This document shows positions 45,088 through 54,803 of a DNA stretch of 64,000 bases, in pieces; the stretch's first letter is position 1; every line of letters begins with the position of its first letter. A program made the position numbers and the translations under genes. The notes below the pieces were generated by a model, which was not told the origin of the DNA, did no database searches, and saw only the letters and a program-made list of their open reading frames with translations. Source of the stretch: Aeromicrobium yanjiei (GTDB lineage: Bacteria > Actinomycetota > Actinomycetes > Propionibacteriales > Nocardioidaceae); NCBI RefSeq assembly GCF_009649075.1, contig NZ_CP045737.1, forward strand, positions 2,976,001 to 3,040,000. Direction: 5' to 3'.

Positions 45088-46932
45088 TCACTCGACCGTG
45101 ACCGACTTGGCGAGGTTGCGGGGCTGGTCGACGTCGTGGCCAAGGAGGCTCGCGAACTCCGCGGCGAATATCTGCAGCGGTACCGTCGAGACGAGGGGCT
45201 GCAGCAGGGTGGGGACCTTGGGCAGCCGGATCAGGTGATCGGCGTAGGGCACGACGTCCTCGTCACCGTCCTCAGCCAGCACGATCGTGCGGGCACCGCG
45301 CGCGCGGATCTCCTGGATGTTGCTGACGGTCTTCTCCTGCAGCTGGTCGCGGCCCTTGGGCGGCACGATGACGAACACCGGGAGGCCCTCCTCGATCACC
45401 GCGATCGGGCCGTGCTTGAGCTCACCTGCGGCGAAGCCCTCGGCGTGGATGTAGGCCAGCTCCTTGAGCTTGAGCGCACCCTCCAGGGCCACCGGGTAGC
45501 CGACGTGGCGACCGAGGAAGAGAATCGAGCGCGAGCCGGCGAGCTCGGCCGCGAGCTTGCGCATCTGGTCGCCCTCGTCGAGCATCCGCTGGATCCCGTC
45601 GGGGATGCGACCGATCTCGGCGAGGATGCCGTCGATCTCGTCGCCGTACTTCATGCCCTTGACCTGCGCGATGTAGAGGGCGAGGAGGTAGCACGCGACG
45701 ACCTGGCTGAGGAAGCCCTTGGTCGAGGCGACCGCGACCTCCGGGCCGGCGTGCGTGTAGATGACTGCATCGGACTCGCGGGGGATCGTCGAGCCGTTGG
45801 TGTTGCAGATCGACAGCACGCGAGCGCGCTGCTGCCGGGCGTAGCGAATCGCCATGAGCGTGTCCATGGTCTCGCCGGACTGGCTGATCGTGACGACCAG
45901 CGTGCTCTTGTCGAGGATCGGGTCGCGGTAGCGGAACTCCGAGGCCAGCTCGACCTCGCACGGCGTGCGCGTCCAGTGCTCGATCGCGTACTTGGCGACC
46001 ATCGCGGCGTAGAACGACGTGCCGCACGCGATCACGATGATCTTGTGGACCTCGCGCAGCTCATCGTCACTGATGCGCATCTCGTCGAGCTGCAGCAGGC
46101 CCCCGGGTGTGTAGCGCCCCAGCAGCGTGTCGGCGACCGCCTGGGGCTGCTCGTCGATCTCCTTGAGCATGAACCACTCGAAGCCGCCCTTCTCGGCAGC
46201 CGACACGTCCCAGTCGACGTGGTACTCCGTGGTCTCGGCGGGGTGCCCGTCGAAGTCGGTCACGACGATGTCGTCGGGCGTGATCGTGACGACCTGGTCC
46301 TGGCCGAGCTCGACGGCGTCGCGGGTGTACTCGATGAACGCCGCGACGTCCGAGCCGAGGAAGTTCTCGCCGTCGCCACGTCCGACCACGAGGGGCGAGT
46401 TGCGGCGGGCGCCGACGACCACGTCGGGCTGGGCGGCGTCGCAGATCACGAGCGTGAAGGCGCCCTCGAGGCGGCGGCAGACCGCACGCACCGCGTCCGA
46501 CAGGTCGGGGGTGCGCTCGAGCTCGTCGCGCAGCAGGTGGGCGACGACCTCGGTGTCGGTCTCCGAGACCATCTCGTGGCCCCGCTTCTCCAGCTCTGCG
46601 CGCAGGGACGCGAAGTTCTCGATGATGCCGTTGTGCACGACCGCGACGCGACCCGTGTCGTCGAGGTGCGGGTGCGCGTTGACGTCGTTGGGCGCACCGT
46701 GGGTGGCCCACCGCGTGTGCCCGATGCCGGTGTGCGCGACGGGCAGCGGGTGCGCCGCGAGCTCGGCGTCGAGGTTGACGAGCTTGCCCGCCTTCTTGGC
46801 CGAGAGGAGCTCACCGTCGTGCACCAGGGCGACGCCGCCGGAGTCATATCCCCGGTACTCCAGGCGTCGCAGGCCCCCCATGACGACGTCGAGAGCCGAG
46901 CGCTGACCGACGTATCCGACAATTCCACACAT
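45088..46932 (-). CDS. glmS: Glucosamine-fructose-6-phosphate aminotransferase
   Basis: Makes glucosamine-6-phosphate from fructose-6-phosphate and glutamine, the first committed step to UDP-GlcNAc. A 614-residue protein. The N-terminal glutaminase nucleophile is Cys2 (MCGIVGYVG), [12 protein letters not shown] follows, then two SIS sugar-isomerase domains ([33 protein letters not shown]), and the C-terminus [15 protein letters not shown] hexamer and an AGGA element lie within 13 bases upstream of the ATG. Heads the eight-gene operon running to rimI. No room exists upstream for a glmS ribozyme. Confidence 0.97.
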   Translation of the reverse strand: MCGIVGYVGQRSALDVVMGGLRRLEYRGYDSGGVALVHDGELLSAKKAGKLVNLDAELAAHPLPVAHTGIGHTRWATHGAPNDVNAHPHLDDTGRVAVVHNGIIENFASLRAELEKRGHEMVSETDTEVVAHLLRDELERTPDLSDAVRAVCRRLEGAFTLVICDAAQPDVVVGARRNSPLVVGRGDGENFLGSDVAAFIEYTRDAVELGQDQVVTITPDDIVVTDFDGHPAETTEYHVDWDVSAAEKGGFEWFMLKEIDEQPQAVADTLLGRYTPGGLLQLDEMRISDDELREVHKIIVIACGTSFYAAMVAKYAIEHWTRTPCEVELASEFRYRDPILDKSTLVVTISQSGETMDTLMAIRYARQQRARVLSICNTNGSTIPRESDAVIYTHAGPEVAVASTKGFLSQVVACYLLALYIAQVKGMKYGDEIDGILAEIGRIPDGIQRMLDEGDQMRKLAAELAGSRSILFLGRHVGYPVALEGALKLKELAYIHAEGFAAGELKHGPIAVIEEGLPVFVIVPPKGRDQLQEKTVSNIQEIRARGARTIVLAEDGDEDVVPYADHLIRLPKVPTLLQPLVSTVPLQIFAAEFASLLGHDVDQPRNLAKSVTVE

Positions 46933-47008
46933 GGTTCCTAGGGTAGCGAGTGCGGCCCACCTAGGGCCGAGTGCAGCGCCGGAGCGTCAGCCGCGCCACA
47001 ATGGCGGC

Positions 47009-47950
47009 ATGACGCGCGACCAGTCACCGTACGTTGAGCTCGAACGGGCCGCATGGGCCGAGCTCGCCGGTGACGTCCCCCAGCCGCTCAACCCCGACGA
47101 GATCGAGCGGGTACGCGGCCTCGGCGACGAGCTCGACCTCGAGGAGGTCCGCCAGGTCTACCTGCCGATGACGCAGCTGATCAGCATGCGCGTACGCCTC
47201 GCGGCCGCCCTGTACGAGGCGACCGAGGAGTTCCTGCACGCCCCCCAGTCGCGGCGCACCCCGTTCGTGATCGGCATCGCCGGATCCGTCGCAGTCGGCA
47301 AGTCCACGACCGCCCGCCTGCTGCGCGAGCTGCTGGCCCAGTCCCCCGACCACCCCGTGGTCGAGCTGGTCACGACCGACGGCTTCTTGTTCCCCAACGC
47401 CGAGCTCGAGCGCCGGGGGCTGCTGGATCGCAAGGGTTTCCCCGAGTCGTACGACCGCAAGGCCCTCCTGCGCTTCGTGATGGAGGTCAAGTCCGGTGTC
47501 GAGGTCGTGACCGCCCCGGTCTACTCCCACCTGACGTACGACCGCACCGACGAGGTCGTGACCGTCAAGGCGCCCGACATCGTCATCGTGGAGGGCCTGA
47601 ACGTCCTCGCCCCCGCACGACCCCGCGGCGACGGCTCGCCCGGCCTGGCCGTCAGCGACTTCTTCGACTTCTCGATCTACGTCGACGCGTCGGGCAAGGA
47701 CCTGCGCCGCTGGTACATCGACCGCTTCCTGACCCTGCGCAAGACCGCCTTCGCCGATCCCGCGTCGTACTTCCACCGCTACAGCTCGTTCTCCGACGAG
47801 GAGGCGGTGCAGCGCGCGAGCGAGCTGTGGGACACGATCAACTACCCCAACCTCAAGGAGAACATCGCCACGACACGTGGCCGTGCCTCCCTCGTGCTGC
47901 GCAAGGGACCCGACCACGCCGTGAGCTGGGTGCGCCTGCGCAAGATCTGA
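47009..47950 (+). CDS. coaA: Pantothenate kinase, type I
   Basis: Phosphorylates pantothenate, the controlling step of coenzyme A synthesis. A 313-residue P-loop kinase with Walker [15 protein letters not shown] (about 91-104), [10 protein letters not shown] and [15 protein letters not shown], and a C-terminal ending typical of the prokaryotic family. ATG 47009 is selected as it gives the usual N-terminus ([14 protein letters not shown]). Divergent from glmS across 76 bases. Its stop codon lies within a hairpin shared with the convergent acetyltransferase. Confidence 0.97.
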   Translation: MTRDQSPYVELERAAWAELAGDVPQPLNPDEIERVRGLGDELDLEEVRQVYLPMTQLISMRVRLAAALYEATEEFLHAPQSRRTPFVIGIAGSVAVGKSTTARLLRELLAQSPDHPVVELVTTDGFLFPNAELERRGLLDRKGFPESYDRKALLRFVMEVKSGVEVVTAPVYSHLTYDRTDEVVTVKAPDIVIVEGLNVLAPARPRGDGSPGLAVSDFFDFSIYVDASGKDLRRWYIDRFLTLRKTAFADPASYFHRYSSFSDEEAVQRASELWDTINYPNLKENIATTRGRASLVLRKGPDHAVSWVRLRKI

Positions 47951-47972
47951 GCCCACGGACCGAGGTCAGATC
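47944..47972. terminator. Stop-codon hairpin between convergent coaA and double-GNAT genes
   Basis: GATCTGA (47944-47950) and TCAGATC (47966-47972) form a perfect 7-base-pair stem around a 15-base loop. Each arm contains one gene's stop codon. The symmetrical position suggests a bidirectional terminator that reuses the coding ends. Confidence 0.5.
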
Positions 47973-48934
47973 GTTCGCACGTACTCCCCGGCCCAGGCGC
48001 TCTGCCAGAAGCCGAGCCGCTCGTTCACCGCGATCATGTGGGTGTTGCTGGCCGCATTCCACGTCGTGATGCGCCGCCGGCCCTCCAGCAGGTCCGCCGC
48101 GGCCTGCATCGCGTGGATCTTGAGCGCGAGACCGAGCCCATGACCGCGGTGGGCCGGACGGACGAGGGTGTCCCACTGATAGACCTCGTCACCCTCGCCG
48201 GGGAAGGCCAGCTGGGTGTGGCCCGCGAGCGAGCCGTCGGGGGCACGGGCGACCGACACCTGCATGATGCGGCCGACCCGGGCCAGGTCGGCCTCGTCCT
48301 TGCGGACCCGTGCAGCGTCCCAGTGCTCGTTCTCCAGCCCGATGTCGCCGCTGGGCGCCTCGGCATTGAGCATCCGGCGCAGGTCTGCGTACTCGTCGAG
48401 CCACTCCTGCGGGCAGGGGCCGCGCCACGTCTCCAGCGTGTACGCGGGGTCGAGCACGAGGGGCGGCACGTCGGCGGGCAACGTCAGCTCACGCACCGCG
48501 TCCACGATGTCGAGCGTGAACCCGCGCGCCTCCGCGAAGGCACGCCCCGCATCCGTCTGCTGGTCGACCGCCCACACCGCCTCCCCGAGAGCGATCGTGC
48601 GTCCGTGCTGACGTCCGATGTCGAGCAGCGCATCGAGCACGGCCGAGCCGTGACCCCGGCGACGGTGCTCCGGCGGCACGAACACCTCCACGAAGGCGAT
48701 CGCCGTGTTGTCCTGCAGCGCCATGACCGCCGTGCCGCCCGCGACCGCGAGACCGTGGACGTCCCGGGCGACGACCGCGGCCTTGGTGCCGTACGCGTCG
48801 TCGGTCAGGTTGACGCGCTTCTCGATCGCCAGGTAGGGACCGTCGAAGGTCCGTGTGTGCGCTCGTGCGTAGAGACCGTAGAGCTCCGCGAACGCCGCGT
48901 CGTCGGACACGTCGACGCGCTGGACCCTGGTCAT
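47966..48934 (-). CDS. Double-GNAT-domain acetyltransferase
   Basis: A 322-residue protein with two GNAT folds. The first (about 1-155) has EVFVPPEHRRRGHGSAVLDALL as an acetyl-CoA loop. The second (about 165-322) has DTLVRPAHRGHGLGLALKIHAM and ends TWNAASNTHMIAVNERLGFWQ. The architecture resembles mycothiol synthase MshD, but the second-domain motif and short linker fit the broader actinobacterial family of uncharacterised tandem GNATs better. Substrate unknown. It follows the FHA-like gene by 9 bases on the same strand. Confidence 0.88.
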   Translation of the reverse strand: MTRVQRVDVSDDAAFAELYGLYARAHTRTFDGPYLAIEKRVNLTDDAYGTKAAVVARDVHGLAVAGGTAVMALQDNTAIAFVEVFVPPEHRRRGHGSAVLDALLDIGRQHGRTIALGEAVWAVDQQTDAGRAFAEARGFTLDIVDAVRELTLPADVPPLVLDPAYTLETWRGPCPQEWLDEYADLRRMLNAEAPSGDIGLENEHWDAARVRKDEADLARVGRIMQVSVARAPDGSLAGHTQLAFPGEGDEVYQWDTLVRPAHRGHGLGLALKIHAMQAAADLLEGRRRITTWNAASNTHMIAVNERLGFWQSAWAGEYVRTI

Positions 48935-48943
48935 CCCTCGACC

Positions 48944-49639
48944 CTACGGCTCCGGCAGGTCCAGGAGCGGCAGGTGCTCGGCCCGCACGATGCCGGCCGA
49001 CACCGCGTACTCGACCAGCCGCGAGCGGCGCGACGTGGCGAGACGGCCCGCCCCGCCGTAGAGACCCTTCACGCCGTTCCTGGCGAGCCTCTCGCAGACG
49101 TTGTCGAGCTTGCGGTTGAAAGTCGTGATGGGCACCCCGAGGCGCTCCGCCGCGGCCGCGCTGGTCGGCACCGCGCCGGGCGCTCCACCCCTGCGCCGGA
49201 GCACCGGCTCGGCGAGCGCCAGCACCAGGCGCAGCTGGGACGGGGTCAGCTCGACGGCACCGAGCGTCTCGTCGCCCGATCCCGTGACCGGTGCGGGAGA
49301 CCCGGAGTAGGCCGGCTCGTCGCAGTCGACGGTGACCTCGTACATCGTGTCGCCCGCCGTGAACAAGATGGCCTGGCTCGCCATGACCACCGGCAGCCGC
49401 GACCCGGGGCCGATCCAGGACTGCAGGGTTCCCGCGTCGCCGCTGACCGTGACCGTCAGCCGGGTCCCGACGTTCACGATCCACCAGAAGCCGGCCTCGT
49501 GGCGCAGCTCGACCGCACGCCGGTGCAGATAGGGGTTGTCCTCGTCGACGACCAGGTCGCCCTCGCGGCCGATCGTGAAGACGTCGCCCGGCTCCACGAC
49601 GAGCTCCTCGCCGCAGAACTCGATCGTCAACCGGCTCAT
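48944..49639 (-). CDS. FHA-like protein with C-terminal helix-turn-helix
   Basis: 231 residues. Residues about 1-100 resemble a forkhead-associated domain: FTIGREGDLVV supplies the Gly24-Arg25 pair, and His39 lies in NPYLHRR. The Ser that normally precedes this His by three positions is Pro, so phosphothreonine binding may be altered. Residues about 130-225 look like a DNA-binding unit: LTPSQLRLVLALAE, then PTSAAAAERLGVPITTFNRKLDNV. Likely a phosphorylation-responsive regulator. A membrane Ser/Thr kinase is encoded 1.5 kb away on the opposite strand, a plausible partner. Confidence 0.72.
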   Translation of the reverse strand: MSRLTIEFCGEELVVEPGDVFTIGREGDLVVDEDNPYLHRRAVELRHEAGFWWIVNVGTRLTVTVSGDAGTLQSWIGPGSRLPVVMASQAILFTAGDTMYEVTVDCDEPAYSGSPAPVTGSGDETLGAVELTPSQLRLVLALAEPVLRRRGGAPGAVPTSAAAAERLGVPITTFNRKLDNVCERLARNGVKGLYGGAGRLATSRRSRLVEYAVSAGIVRAEHLPLLDLPEP

Positions 49640-49713
49640 GGCGCCACCTCCGGATCGATGTGCTTCATCCGCCATGGTGCCGTGCCGTCCCTCCGCCGCG
49701 CGCGCCGAGGCGG

Positions 49714-50988
49714 TCAGCGCACCGCGACCTTGACGGTCGTGCGGGCAGCGGCCGTGCTGGACGTCCCCGCGTAGTCGACGTGGAACGTCCGGGTGCCGGC
49801 GGGCACGCCGGTCAGCGTCACCGTGCCGACGCCCTTCGCGAGGGAGACCGTGCGGCGGACGTCCTTGCGCGAGACCGTGATCGTCCCGCTGGGGTGGTGG
49901 CCCGTGGCGCGGCGGGTCACCTCGACCGTGAACGTGGCCCGACCGGTGCCGGGCCTGGACGACACGCCCAGCCGGGCGGTCGACTTCAGCGTGGTGGTCA
50001 GGCGCTCGACGAGCGCGCCCTCGTCCAGCGAGAAGACCTGCGGCTGCGTGCTGCCGGCGATCGTCTGCCACCGCGTCGCCCAGATGTTCTTCGGGTCCTC
50101 GAACCGCAGCTGCACGTCGTTCGGCGCCTCGGTGGCCAGGTCGTATCGTCCCGTCGACCACGTGCGGGTGGACCCCGCATATCGGCTCGTGCCCACCACG
50201 CGAGGCCTGACGGAGATCCCCCGGAGCCGCTCGCCGCTCGTCGAGGTCACGATGCCCTTCACGTGGGCGAGGCGGTGGTCGAGCACGTGGGCCTTGACCG
50301 TGGTGGTCGCGCCCTCCTTCACGGTCAGCTCCGTCGCGGCCGTCTCGGAGAACACCTCGTCATGGCACTCCTGCCGGTACGTCGAGGAGGTGTCGCGGTA
50401 GCAGAGGGTGTACGTGCCGGCCGGCAGCCCGCGGAAGCGGTACGTCCCCGCGGCGTCGACCCCGCGGTCCACGTCGTACCTCTTCGTCGAGAGGTTCTCG
50501 TACACGCTGCTGTCGGGACCGTCGACGATCTCCGCGCGGATGGACGTGGGGGACGCACCGTCTGCCCGGGTGACCTTGCCGGTGATCGTGCCGGCCGGCT
50601 TCAGGGTCACGTTGCGGGTGACCGTGCGCGACCGGTTGCCCATGAACTCCCGACGCGCCGTCACGCCGCGTTGGCTCGGGTCGCTCACGACGACGTTGTC
50701 GTACCACCACGTCGTGCTGCTGCCGGCGGGACGGGTGAGCGAGTAACGGCCGGCGCTGTCGGTCGTGACCGTCTTGTAGCGGTCGTACGCATCGCCGCTG
50801 TCCCCGTCGCGGCGCACCAGGGTCACCTTGGCCCCGGCCAGGGGTGTGCCCGCGATCGTGACCGTGCCCTTCACGGTGCCACCCGGGACGGTGGTCGCGT
50901 CGGCCGGTGCCACGAGCAGACCGCCGCCGACGACGACGGCCGACAGGAGCCCGACGAGCGGGCGGATCGTGCGGCGGTGCTGGGTCAT
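49714..50988 (-). CDS. Secreted protein with carboxypeptidase-regulatory-like beta repeats
   Basis: A 424-residue exported protein. The signal peptide runs from TQHRRTIRPL through a hydrophobic stretch to APADA near residue 31. The mature part is a string of prealbumin-like modules: GGTVKGTVTIAGTPLAGAKV, PAGTITGKVTRADGASP followed by TYRFRGLPAGTYTLCYRD, AHVKGIVTSTSGERLRGISV, and a final module with ITVSRKDVRRTVSL. No sortase motif or catalytic site, so an extracellular structural or binding role is likely. ATG 50988 follows GGAGG by 5 bases; an in-frame ATG at 51018 close to TAGCGT is an alternative. Divergent from the kinase. Confidence 0.8.
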   Translation of the reverse strand: MTQHRRTIRPLVGLLSAVVVGGGLLVAPADATTVPGGTVKGTVTIAGTPLAGAKVTLVRRDGDSGDAYDRYKTVTTDSAGRYSLTRPAGSSTTWWYDNVVVSDPSQRGVTARREFMGNRSRTVTRNVTLKPAGTITGKVTRADGASPTSIRAEIVDGPDSSVYENLSTKRYDVDRGVDAAGTYRFRGLPAGTYTLCYRDTSSTYRQECHDEVFSETAATELTVKEGATTTVKAHVLDHRLAHVKGIVTSTSGERLRGISVRPRVVGTSRYAGSTRTWSTGRYDLATEAPNDVQLRFEDPKNIWATRWQTIAGSTQPQVFSLDEGALVERLTTTLKSTARLGVSSRPGTGRATFTVEVTRRATGHHPSGTITVSRKDVRRTVSLAKGVGTVTLTGVPAGTRTFHVDYAGTSSTAAARTTVKVAVR

Positions 50989-51114
50989 GATGTCCTCCGA
51001 GAGCTCGCTGACGCGCATCACCTCTGACGCTAGGCGGCGCCCGTCCCGCCGTCCATGGGCAGAGGTTCCCTCAGCGGCGCCGTTCGGCGCCCCGGCATGC
51101 CGGCTGCCGTCGGA

Positions 51115-51171
51115 TAGTGTGGATCGCACCCCAGAGCCCAGCGCACCGGCCAGCTCGCTCGCTCCCAGGAG
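51115..51171 (+). promoter_or_regulatory. Putative promoter and ribosome binding site of the Ser/Thr kinase
   Basis: TAGTGT (51115-51120) would start transcription near 51127, giving a leader of about 55 bases. AGGAG (51167-51171) is 9 bases before the GTG at 51181. No convincing -35 element. The rest of the 192-base gap to the divergent secreted-protein gene shows nothing recognisable. Confidence 0.4.
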
Positions 51172-51180
51172 ACGCACATC

Positions 51181-52905
51181 GTGCCAGCACGCGGTCTTCC
51201 GCCCCCTGAGCTGGACGGCTTCACCTTCGTCCGGCTCATCGGCCGAGGCGGCTTCGCCGATGTGCACCTGTATCGACAGGCCGTCCCGGCGCGCGAGGTC
51301 GCGGTCAAGGTGCTCCACCCGGTCGTCGCCGCCGAGACGGACATCGAGTTCTTCCACGCCGAGGCGAACGTCATGGCCCAGCTGTCCGGGCACCCGTCGA
51401 TCGTGCCGATCTTCCAGGCCGACGTCGCGGCGGACGGACGGCCCTACATCGTGATGGAGTACTGCCCCGGCCCCAGCCTCGGGGAGCGCTACCGGATCGA
51501 GGAGATCCCGCTGTCGGACGTCCTCGAGATCGGCATCAAGATCTCGGCCGCGGTCGAGACCGCCCACCGCGCCGGCATCCTGCACCGTGACATCAAGCCG
51601 CACAACGTCCTCACGAACGCGTACGGCACACCCCTGCTGACGGACTTCGGGATCGCGACGGCCACCGACGACCCGCAGACGACCGAGACGACGCTGTCGG
51701 TGCCGTGGGCCCCGCCCGAGGCGTTCCGCGGCACGGCCGCCAAGGACGTGCGCAGCGACGTGTACTCGCTCGGCGCCACGGTCTACAGCCTGCTCGCGCG
51801 GCGGTCGCCGTACCAGCGCGACGACCAGCCGAACGACGCGATCGCGATGGGCATCCGCATCTCCACCGAACCCTTGCGCCCCACCGGGCGCAGCGACGTC
51901 CCGGCCGCCCTCGAGGAGGTGCTGGCCCGGGCGATGGCCCGGTCGATCCACGACAGGTACGCCTCGGCGCTCGACTTCGCTCAGGCCCTGCAGCGCGTCC
52001 AGATCGACCTGGGCCTGCCACCGACCCGTATCGAGGTGCTCGACTCCTCCGCCGACCCCCGGCGCGCCACGGCCGTCGTGGACGACCTCACCACCGTTCG
52101 CCCGATCACGCTGACCGTTCCCGAGGGAGCACCGGCCGGCACCGGCTCCGGCCCCCGCCCACGACCGGGCTCTCCCGGACGGACCTGGGCGAGGCGGGCA
52201 GCGGCGCTGCTCGCGGTCGCGGCGGTCGTCGCGGGGGCCCTGGCCTTCCTGCGTCCCGACGACGCCCCCTCCAGCGACGGACCGCTGCCGAGCGTCGTCG
52301 GCGCGGCCTACGACAACCCCGCGTGCACCGAGGAGTACATCCTGCAGCTCACCCGGGGCAATCCGAGAGGCTTCGCCGAGCGGATCAACGCCGTCTCCGA
52401 GCTCGTGCCGGACGTGAAGTACCTCCGCGGCTCGGACGCGTGCGAGACCTACGATCCGGTCAACCGCGACGGCGAGCCCTACTACCTCGCGTGGACAGGT
52501 CCCTACGCCACGCTCGAGGACGTGTGCACCGCACGCCGCGAGGCCGGCATCAGCGAGGCGATCCCGCACCTGCTCGACGCAGATCAGCGCGGGCGCAGCT
52601 TCTGCGTGTGCCTGGAGTCCGTCGACGACCTCCCGGCGCTCGACAGCTCGACCGACACCTCGTTCGACGAGGGGCTTCTCGTCAACGAGCTGCAGCAGAT
52701 CCTGCTGATCCGCGGCTACCTCGACGAGCCCCGCACCGACGAGGGCATCGGCATCATCGCCCAGGGCTTCGACGCCCCGACGACCGCGGCGCTCAAGGCG
52801 TACCAGGCCGACCGGGGCATCGCGCCCGACGGCCGCACCGGGTCCGCGACCTGGAGCGCCCTCAAGGCCGAGGAGTACGACAGCGGACGGCCGGTGTGCC
52901 CCTGA
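51181..52905 (+). CDS. Membrane Ser/Thr protein kinase with extracellular peptidoglycan-binding domain
   Basis: A 574-residue Hanks-type kinase. The cytoplasmic kinase domain spans about 13-275: glycine loop LIGRGGFADVHL, Lys43 in VAVKVL, catalytic Asp137 in LHRDIKPHNVL and Asp155 in LTDFG. One membrane helix follows (about 337-357) after a Pro/Gly/Arg-rich linker. The outside part has six cysteines in a small domain and a C-terminal peptidoglycan-binding module (about 500-565; LLVNELQQILLIRGYLD, QGFDAPTTAALKAYQADRG). This layout parallels PASTA kinases that sense wall fragments, but with a different sensor. Stop faces glmM. Confidence 0.92.
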   Translation: MPARGLPPPELDGFTFVRLIGRGGFADVHLYRQAVPAREVAVKVLHPVVAAETDIEFFHAEANVMAQLSGHPSIVPIFQADVAADGRPYIVMEYCPGPSLGERYRIEEIPLSDVLEIGIKISAAVETAHRAGILHRDIKPHNVLTNAYGTPLLTDFGIATATDDPQTTETTLSVPWAPPEAFRGTAAKDVRSDVYSLGATVYSLLARRSPYQRDDQPNDAIAMGIRISTEPLRPTGRSDVPAALEEVLARAMARSIHDRYASALDFAQALQRVQIDLGLPPTRIEVLDSSADPRRATAVVDDLTTVRPITLTVPEGAPAGTGSGPRPRPGSPGRTWARRAAALLAVAAVVAGALAFLRPDDAPSSDGPLPSVVGAAYDNPACTEEYILQLTRGNPRGFAERINAVSELVPDVKYLRGSDACETYDPVNRDGEPYYLAWTGPYATLEDVCTARREAGISEAIPHLLDADQRGRSFCVCLESVDDLPALDSSTDTSFDEGLLVNELQQILLIRGYLDEPRTDEGIGIIAQGFDAPTTAALKAYQADRGIAPDGRTGSATWSALKAEEYDSGRPVCP

Positions 52906-52914
52906 GGACCCCGC

Positions 52915-52930
52915 ACCACCCGGGGGTGGT
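52915..52930. terminator. Small hairpin between the kinase gene and glmM
   Basis: ACCACC (52915-52920) pairs with GGTGGT (52925-52930) around CGGG. It fills the 24-base gap between the convergent kinase and glmM stop codons and touches the glmM stop. A weak bidirectional terminator is inferred. Confidence 0.4.
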
Positions 52931-54276
52931 CACAGCGACAGCGTCGAGCGGACCACACCGGCCAGGTGCTCGGCCACCTCGGTGGCCTGCTCGGCCGTCG
53001 CCGCCTCCACCATCACGCGCACGAGCGGCTCGGTGCCGGACTGGCGCAGCAGCACCCGGCCCGTGTCGCCGAGCCTCGACGACGCGATGGCCACCTCGCC
53101 CAGCAGCGTCGGATCGGTGTCGGCGCGGGACTTGTCGACGCCCGGGACGTTGATCAGCACCTGCGGCAGGCGCGTCATGACCGACGCGAGCCGCGACAGC
53201 GGAGTGCCGGACTCGGCCATGCGCGCGGCCAGGTGCACCGCGGTCAGGACCCCGTCGCCGGTGGTCGCGTAGTCGCCCATGATGACGTGGCCCGACTGCT
53301 CGCCGCCCATGTTGAAGCCACCGGCACGCATCGCCTCGAGCACGTAGCGGTCGCCGACGGCGGTCTGGATCACGGAGATGCCGGCGCTCTCGAGCGCCTG
53401 GACGAAGCCGAGGTTGCTCATCACCGTCGCGACGACCGTGTCGTCGGTCAGGCGTCCGGCGTCGCGTGCTGCGAGCGCCAGGATCGCCAGGATGTGGTCG
53501 CCGTCGACGACCGCGCCGGTCTCGTCGACCGCGAGGCAGCGGTCGGCATCACCGTCGAAGGCGAAGCCTGCGTCCGCGCCGTGCCGGACGACGGCGACCT
53601 GCAGGTCGTCCAGGTGCGTCGAGCCGCAGTTGTCGTTGATGTTGAGGCCGTCGGGCTCGGCGTGGATCGCGATGACCGTCGCGCCGAGCTCTTCGAACAC
53701 CGCAGGACCCACCTCGTACGCCGCACCGTTCGCGCAGTCCAGCACGACCCGCAGGCCGTCGAGCGGACGCGGGCAGGTCGACACGAGGTGCTTGACGTAC
53801 GCCGCCACACCCGCGTGGCTGTCGCCGATGCGACCGACGCCGGCGCCGGTCGGCCGGTCCCACGGCTCCTCGAGGCGATCCTCGATGAGGACCTCGAGCT
53901 GGTCGTCGAGCTTGAGCCCGCCGCGGGCGAGGAACTTGATGCCGTTGTCGGGCATCGCGTTGTGGCTCGCGGAGATCATGACGCCCATGTCCGCCTCGAG
54001 GAAGGAGGTCAGGAACGCCGCTCCCGGCGTCGGCACGACGCCGAGGCGGTGCACGTCCACGCCGGCAGAAGCAAGGCCCGCGACCACCGCAGCCTCCAGG
54101 AACTCTCCTGAGGCGCGGGGATCGCGGGCCACGACTGCTGTGGGGCGCTGGTCGGCGAAAGCACCGACCTCACCCAGGACGTGGGCCGCGGCGACCGCGA
54201 GGTCGACTGCGAGCTCGGCCGTCAGATCACGATTCGCGACACCGCGAACGCCATCGGTGCCAAAGATCCGGCCCAC
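52930..54276 (-). CDS. glmM: Phosphoglucosamine mutase
   Basis: Interconverts glucosamine-6-phosphate and glucosamine-1-phosphate for UDP-GlcNAc synthesis, the step after GlmS. A 448-residue alpha-D-phosphohexomutase. The phosphoserine is Ser104 in [13 protein letters not shown], the metal loop is [14 protein letters not shown], the sugar loop GGEQSGHVI, and the phosphate-binding end [12 protein letters not shown]. It begins 6 bases after the rpsI stop codon and is co-transcribed with rplM-rpsI, as in mycobacteria. Confidence 0.97.
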   Translation of the reverse strand: MGRIFGTDGVRGVANRDLTAELAVDLAVAAAHVLGEVGAFADQRPTAVVARDPRASGEFLEAAVVAGLASAGVDVHRLGVVPTPGAAFLTSFLEADMGVMISASHNAMPDNGIKFLARGGLKLDDQLEVLIEDRLEEPWDRPTGAGVGRIGDSHAGVAAYVKHLVSTCPRPLDGLRVVLDCANGAAYEVGPAVFEELGATVIAIHAEPDGLNINDNCGSTHLDDLQVAVVRHGADAGFAFDGDADRCLAVDETGAVVDGDHILAILALAARDAGRLTDDTVVATVMSNLGFVQALESAGISVIQTAVGDRYVLEAMRAGGFNMGGEQSGHVIMGDYATTGDGVLTAVHLAARMAESGTPLSRLASVMTRLPQVLINVPGVDKSRADTDPTLLGEVAIASSRLGDTGRVLLRQSGTEPLVRVMVEAATAEQATEVAEHLAGVVRSTLSL

Positions 54277-54282
54277 GAAGAC

Positions 54283-54783
54283 TCAGCGCTTGCTGTACTG
54301 CGGAGCCTTACGAGCCTTCTTGAGACCAGCCTTCTTGCGCTCCTTGATGCGCGAGTCGCGCGTCAGGAGTCCGGCCTTCTTCAGCACCGGGCGGTTGGCC
54401 TCTTCGTCGATCTGGTTGAGCGAGCGGGCCACGCCGAGACGCAGGGCGCCGGCCTGACCGGTCATGCCACCACCGGTGACGCGCGCGATGACGTCGAAGC
54501 GGTCCTGCAGACCCGTCTCGGCGAAGGCCTCCTTGGCAATCTGCTGGTGCAGCTTGTTGGGGAGGTACTCCTCGAGCGGCTTGCCGTTGACGGTCCAGAC
54601 GCCGGTGCCCGGCACGATGCGGACGCGAGCGATGGCCTCCTTGCGGCGGCCCGTCGCAGCACCCGGAGCGATCGTCGCGGGCTTGCTGGAGGTCTCGGAA
54701 GCGCCAGCTGACTCGGAGGTGTAAGCAACACCCTCGGAGTTGGTCTGGAACTCGGTGGTCTCTTCGGTGGTGGTCTCAGCCAC
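54283..54783 (-). CDS. rpsI: 30S ribosomal protein S9
   Basis: A 166-residue uS9. The N-terminal 35 residues are an acidic/serine-threonine extension seen in actinobacterial S9. The core shows [17 protein letters not shown] and the basic C-terminal tail [17 protein letters not shown], whose final Lys-Arg reaches the P-site tRNA. It follows rplM by 20 bases and precedes glmM. Confidence 0.97.
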   Translation of the reverse strand: MAETTTEETTEFQTNSEGVAYTSESAGASETSSKPATIAPGAATGRRKEAIARVRIVPGTGVWTVNGKPLEEYLPNKLHQQIAKEAFAETGLQDRFDVIARVTGGGMTGQAGALRLGVARSLNQIDEEANRPVLKKAGLLTRDSRIKERKKAGLKKARKAPQYSKR

Positions 54784-54803
54784 GATGCGCCTGCTTCTCT
54801 TCT

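Noticed and set aside
43267-46941. 1224-codon open frame on the plus strand
   Set aside because: Exactly opposite nnrDE, acpS and glmS, all of which have full family motifs. The antisense product has no recognisable domain.
46933-47008. glmS ribozyme upstream of glmS
   Set aside because: The divergent gap to coaA is only 76 bases, too short for the ribozyme, and the family is known mainly from Firmicutes.
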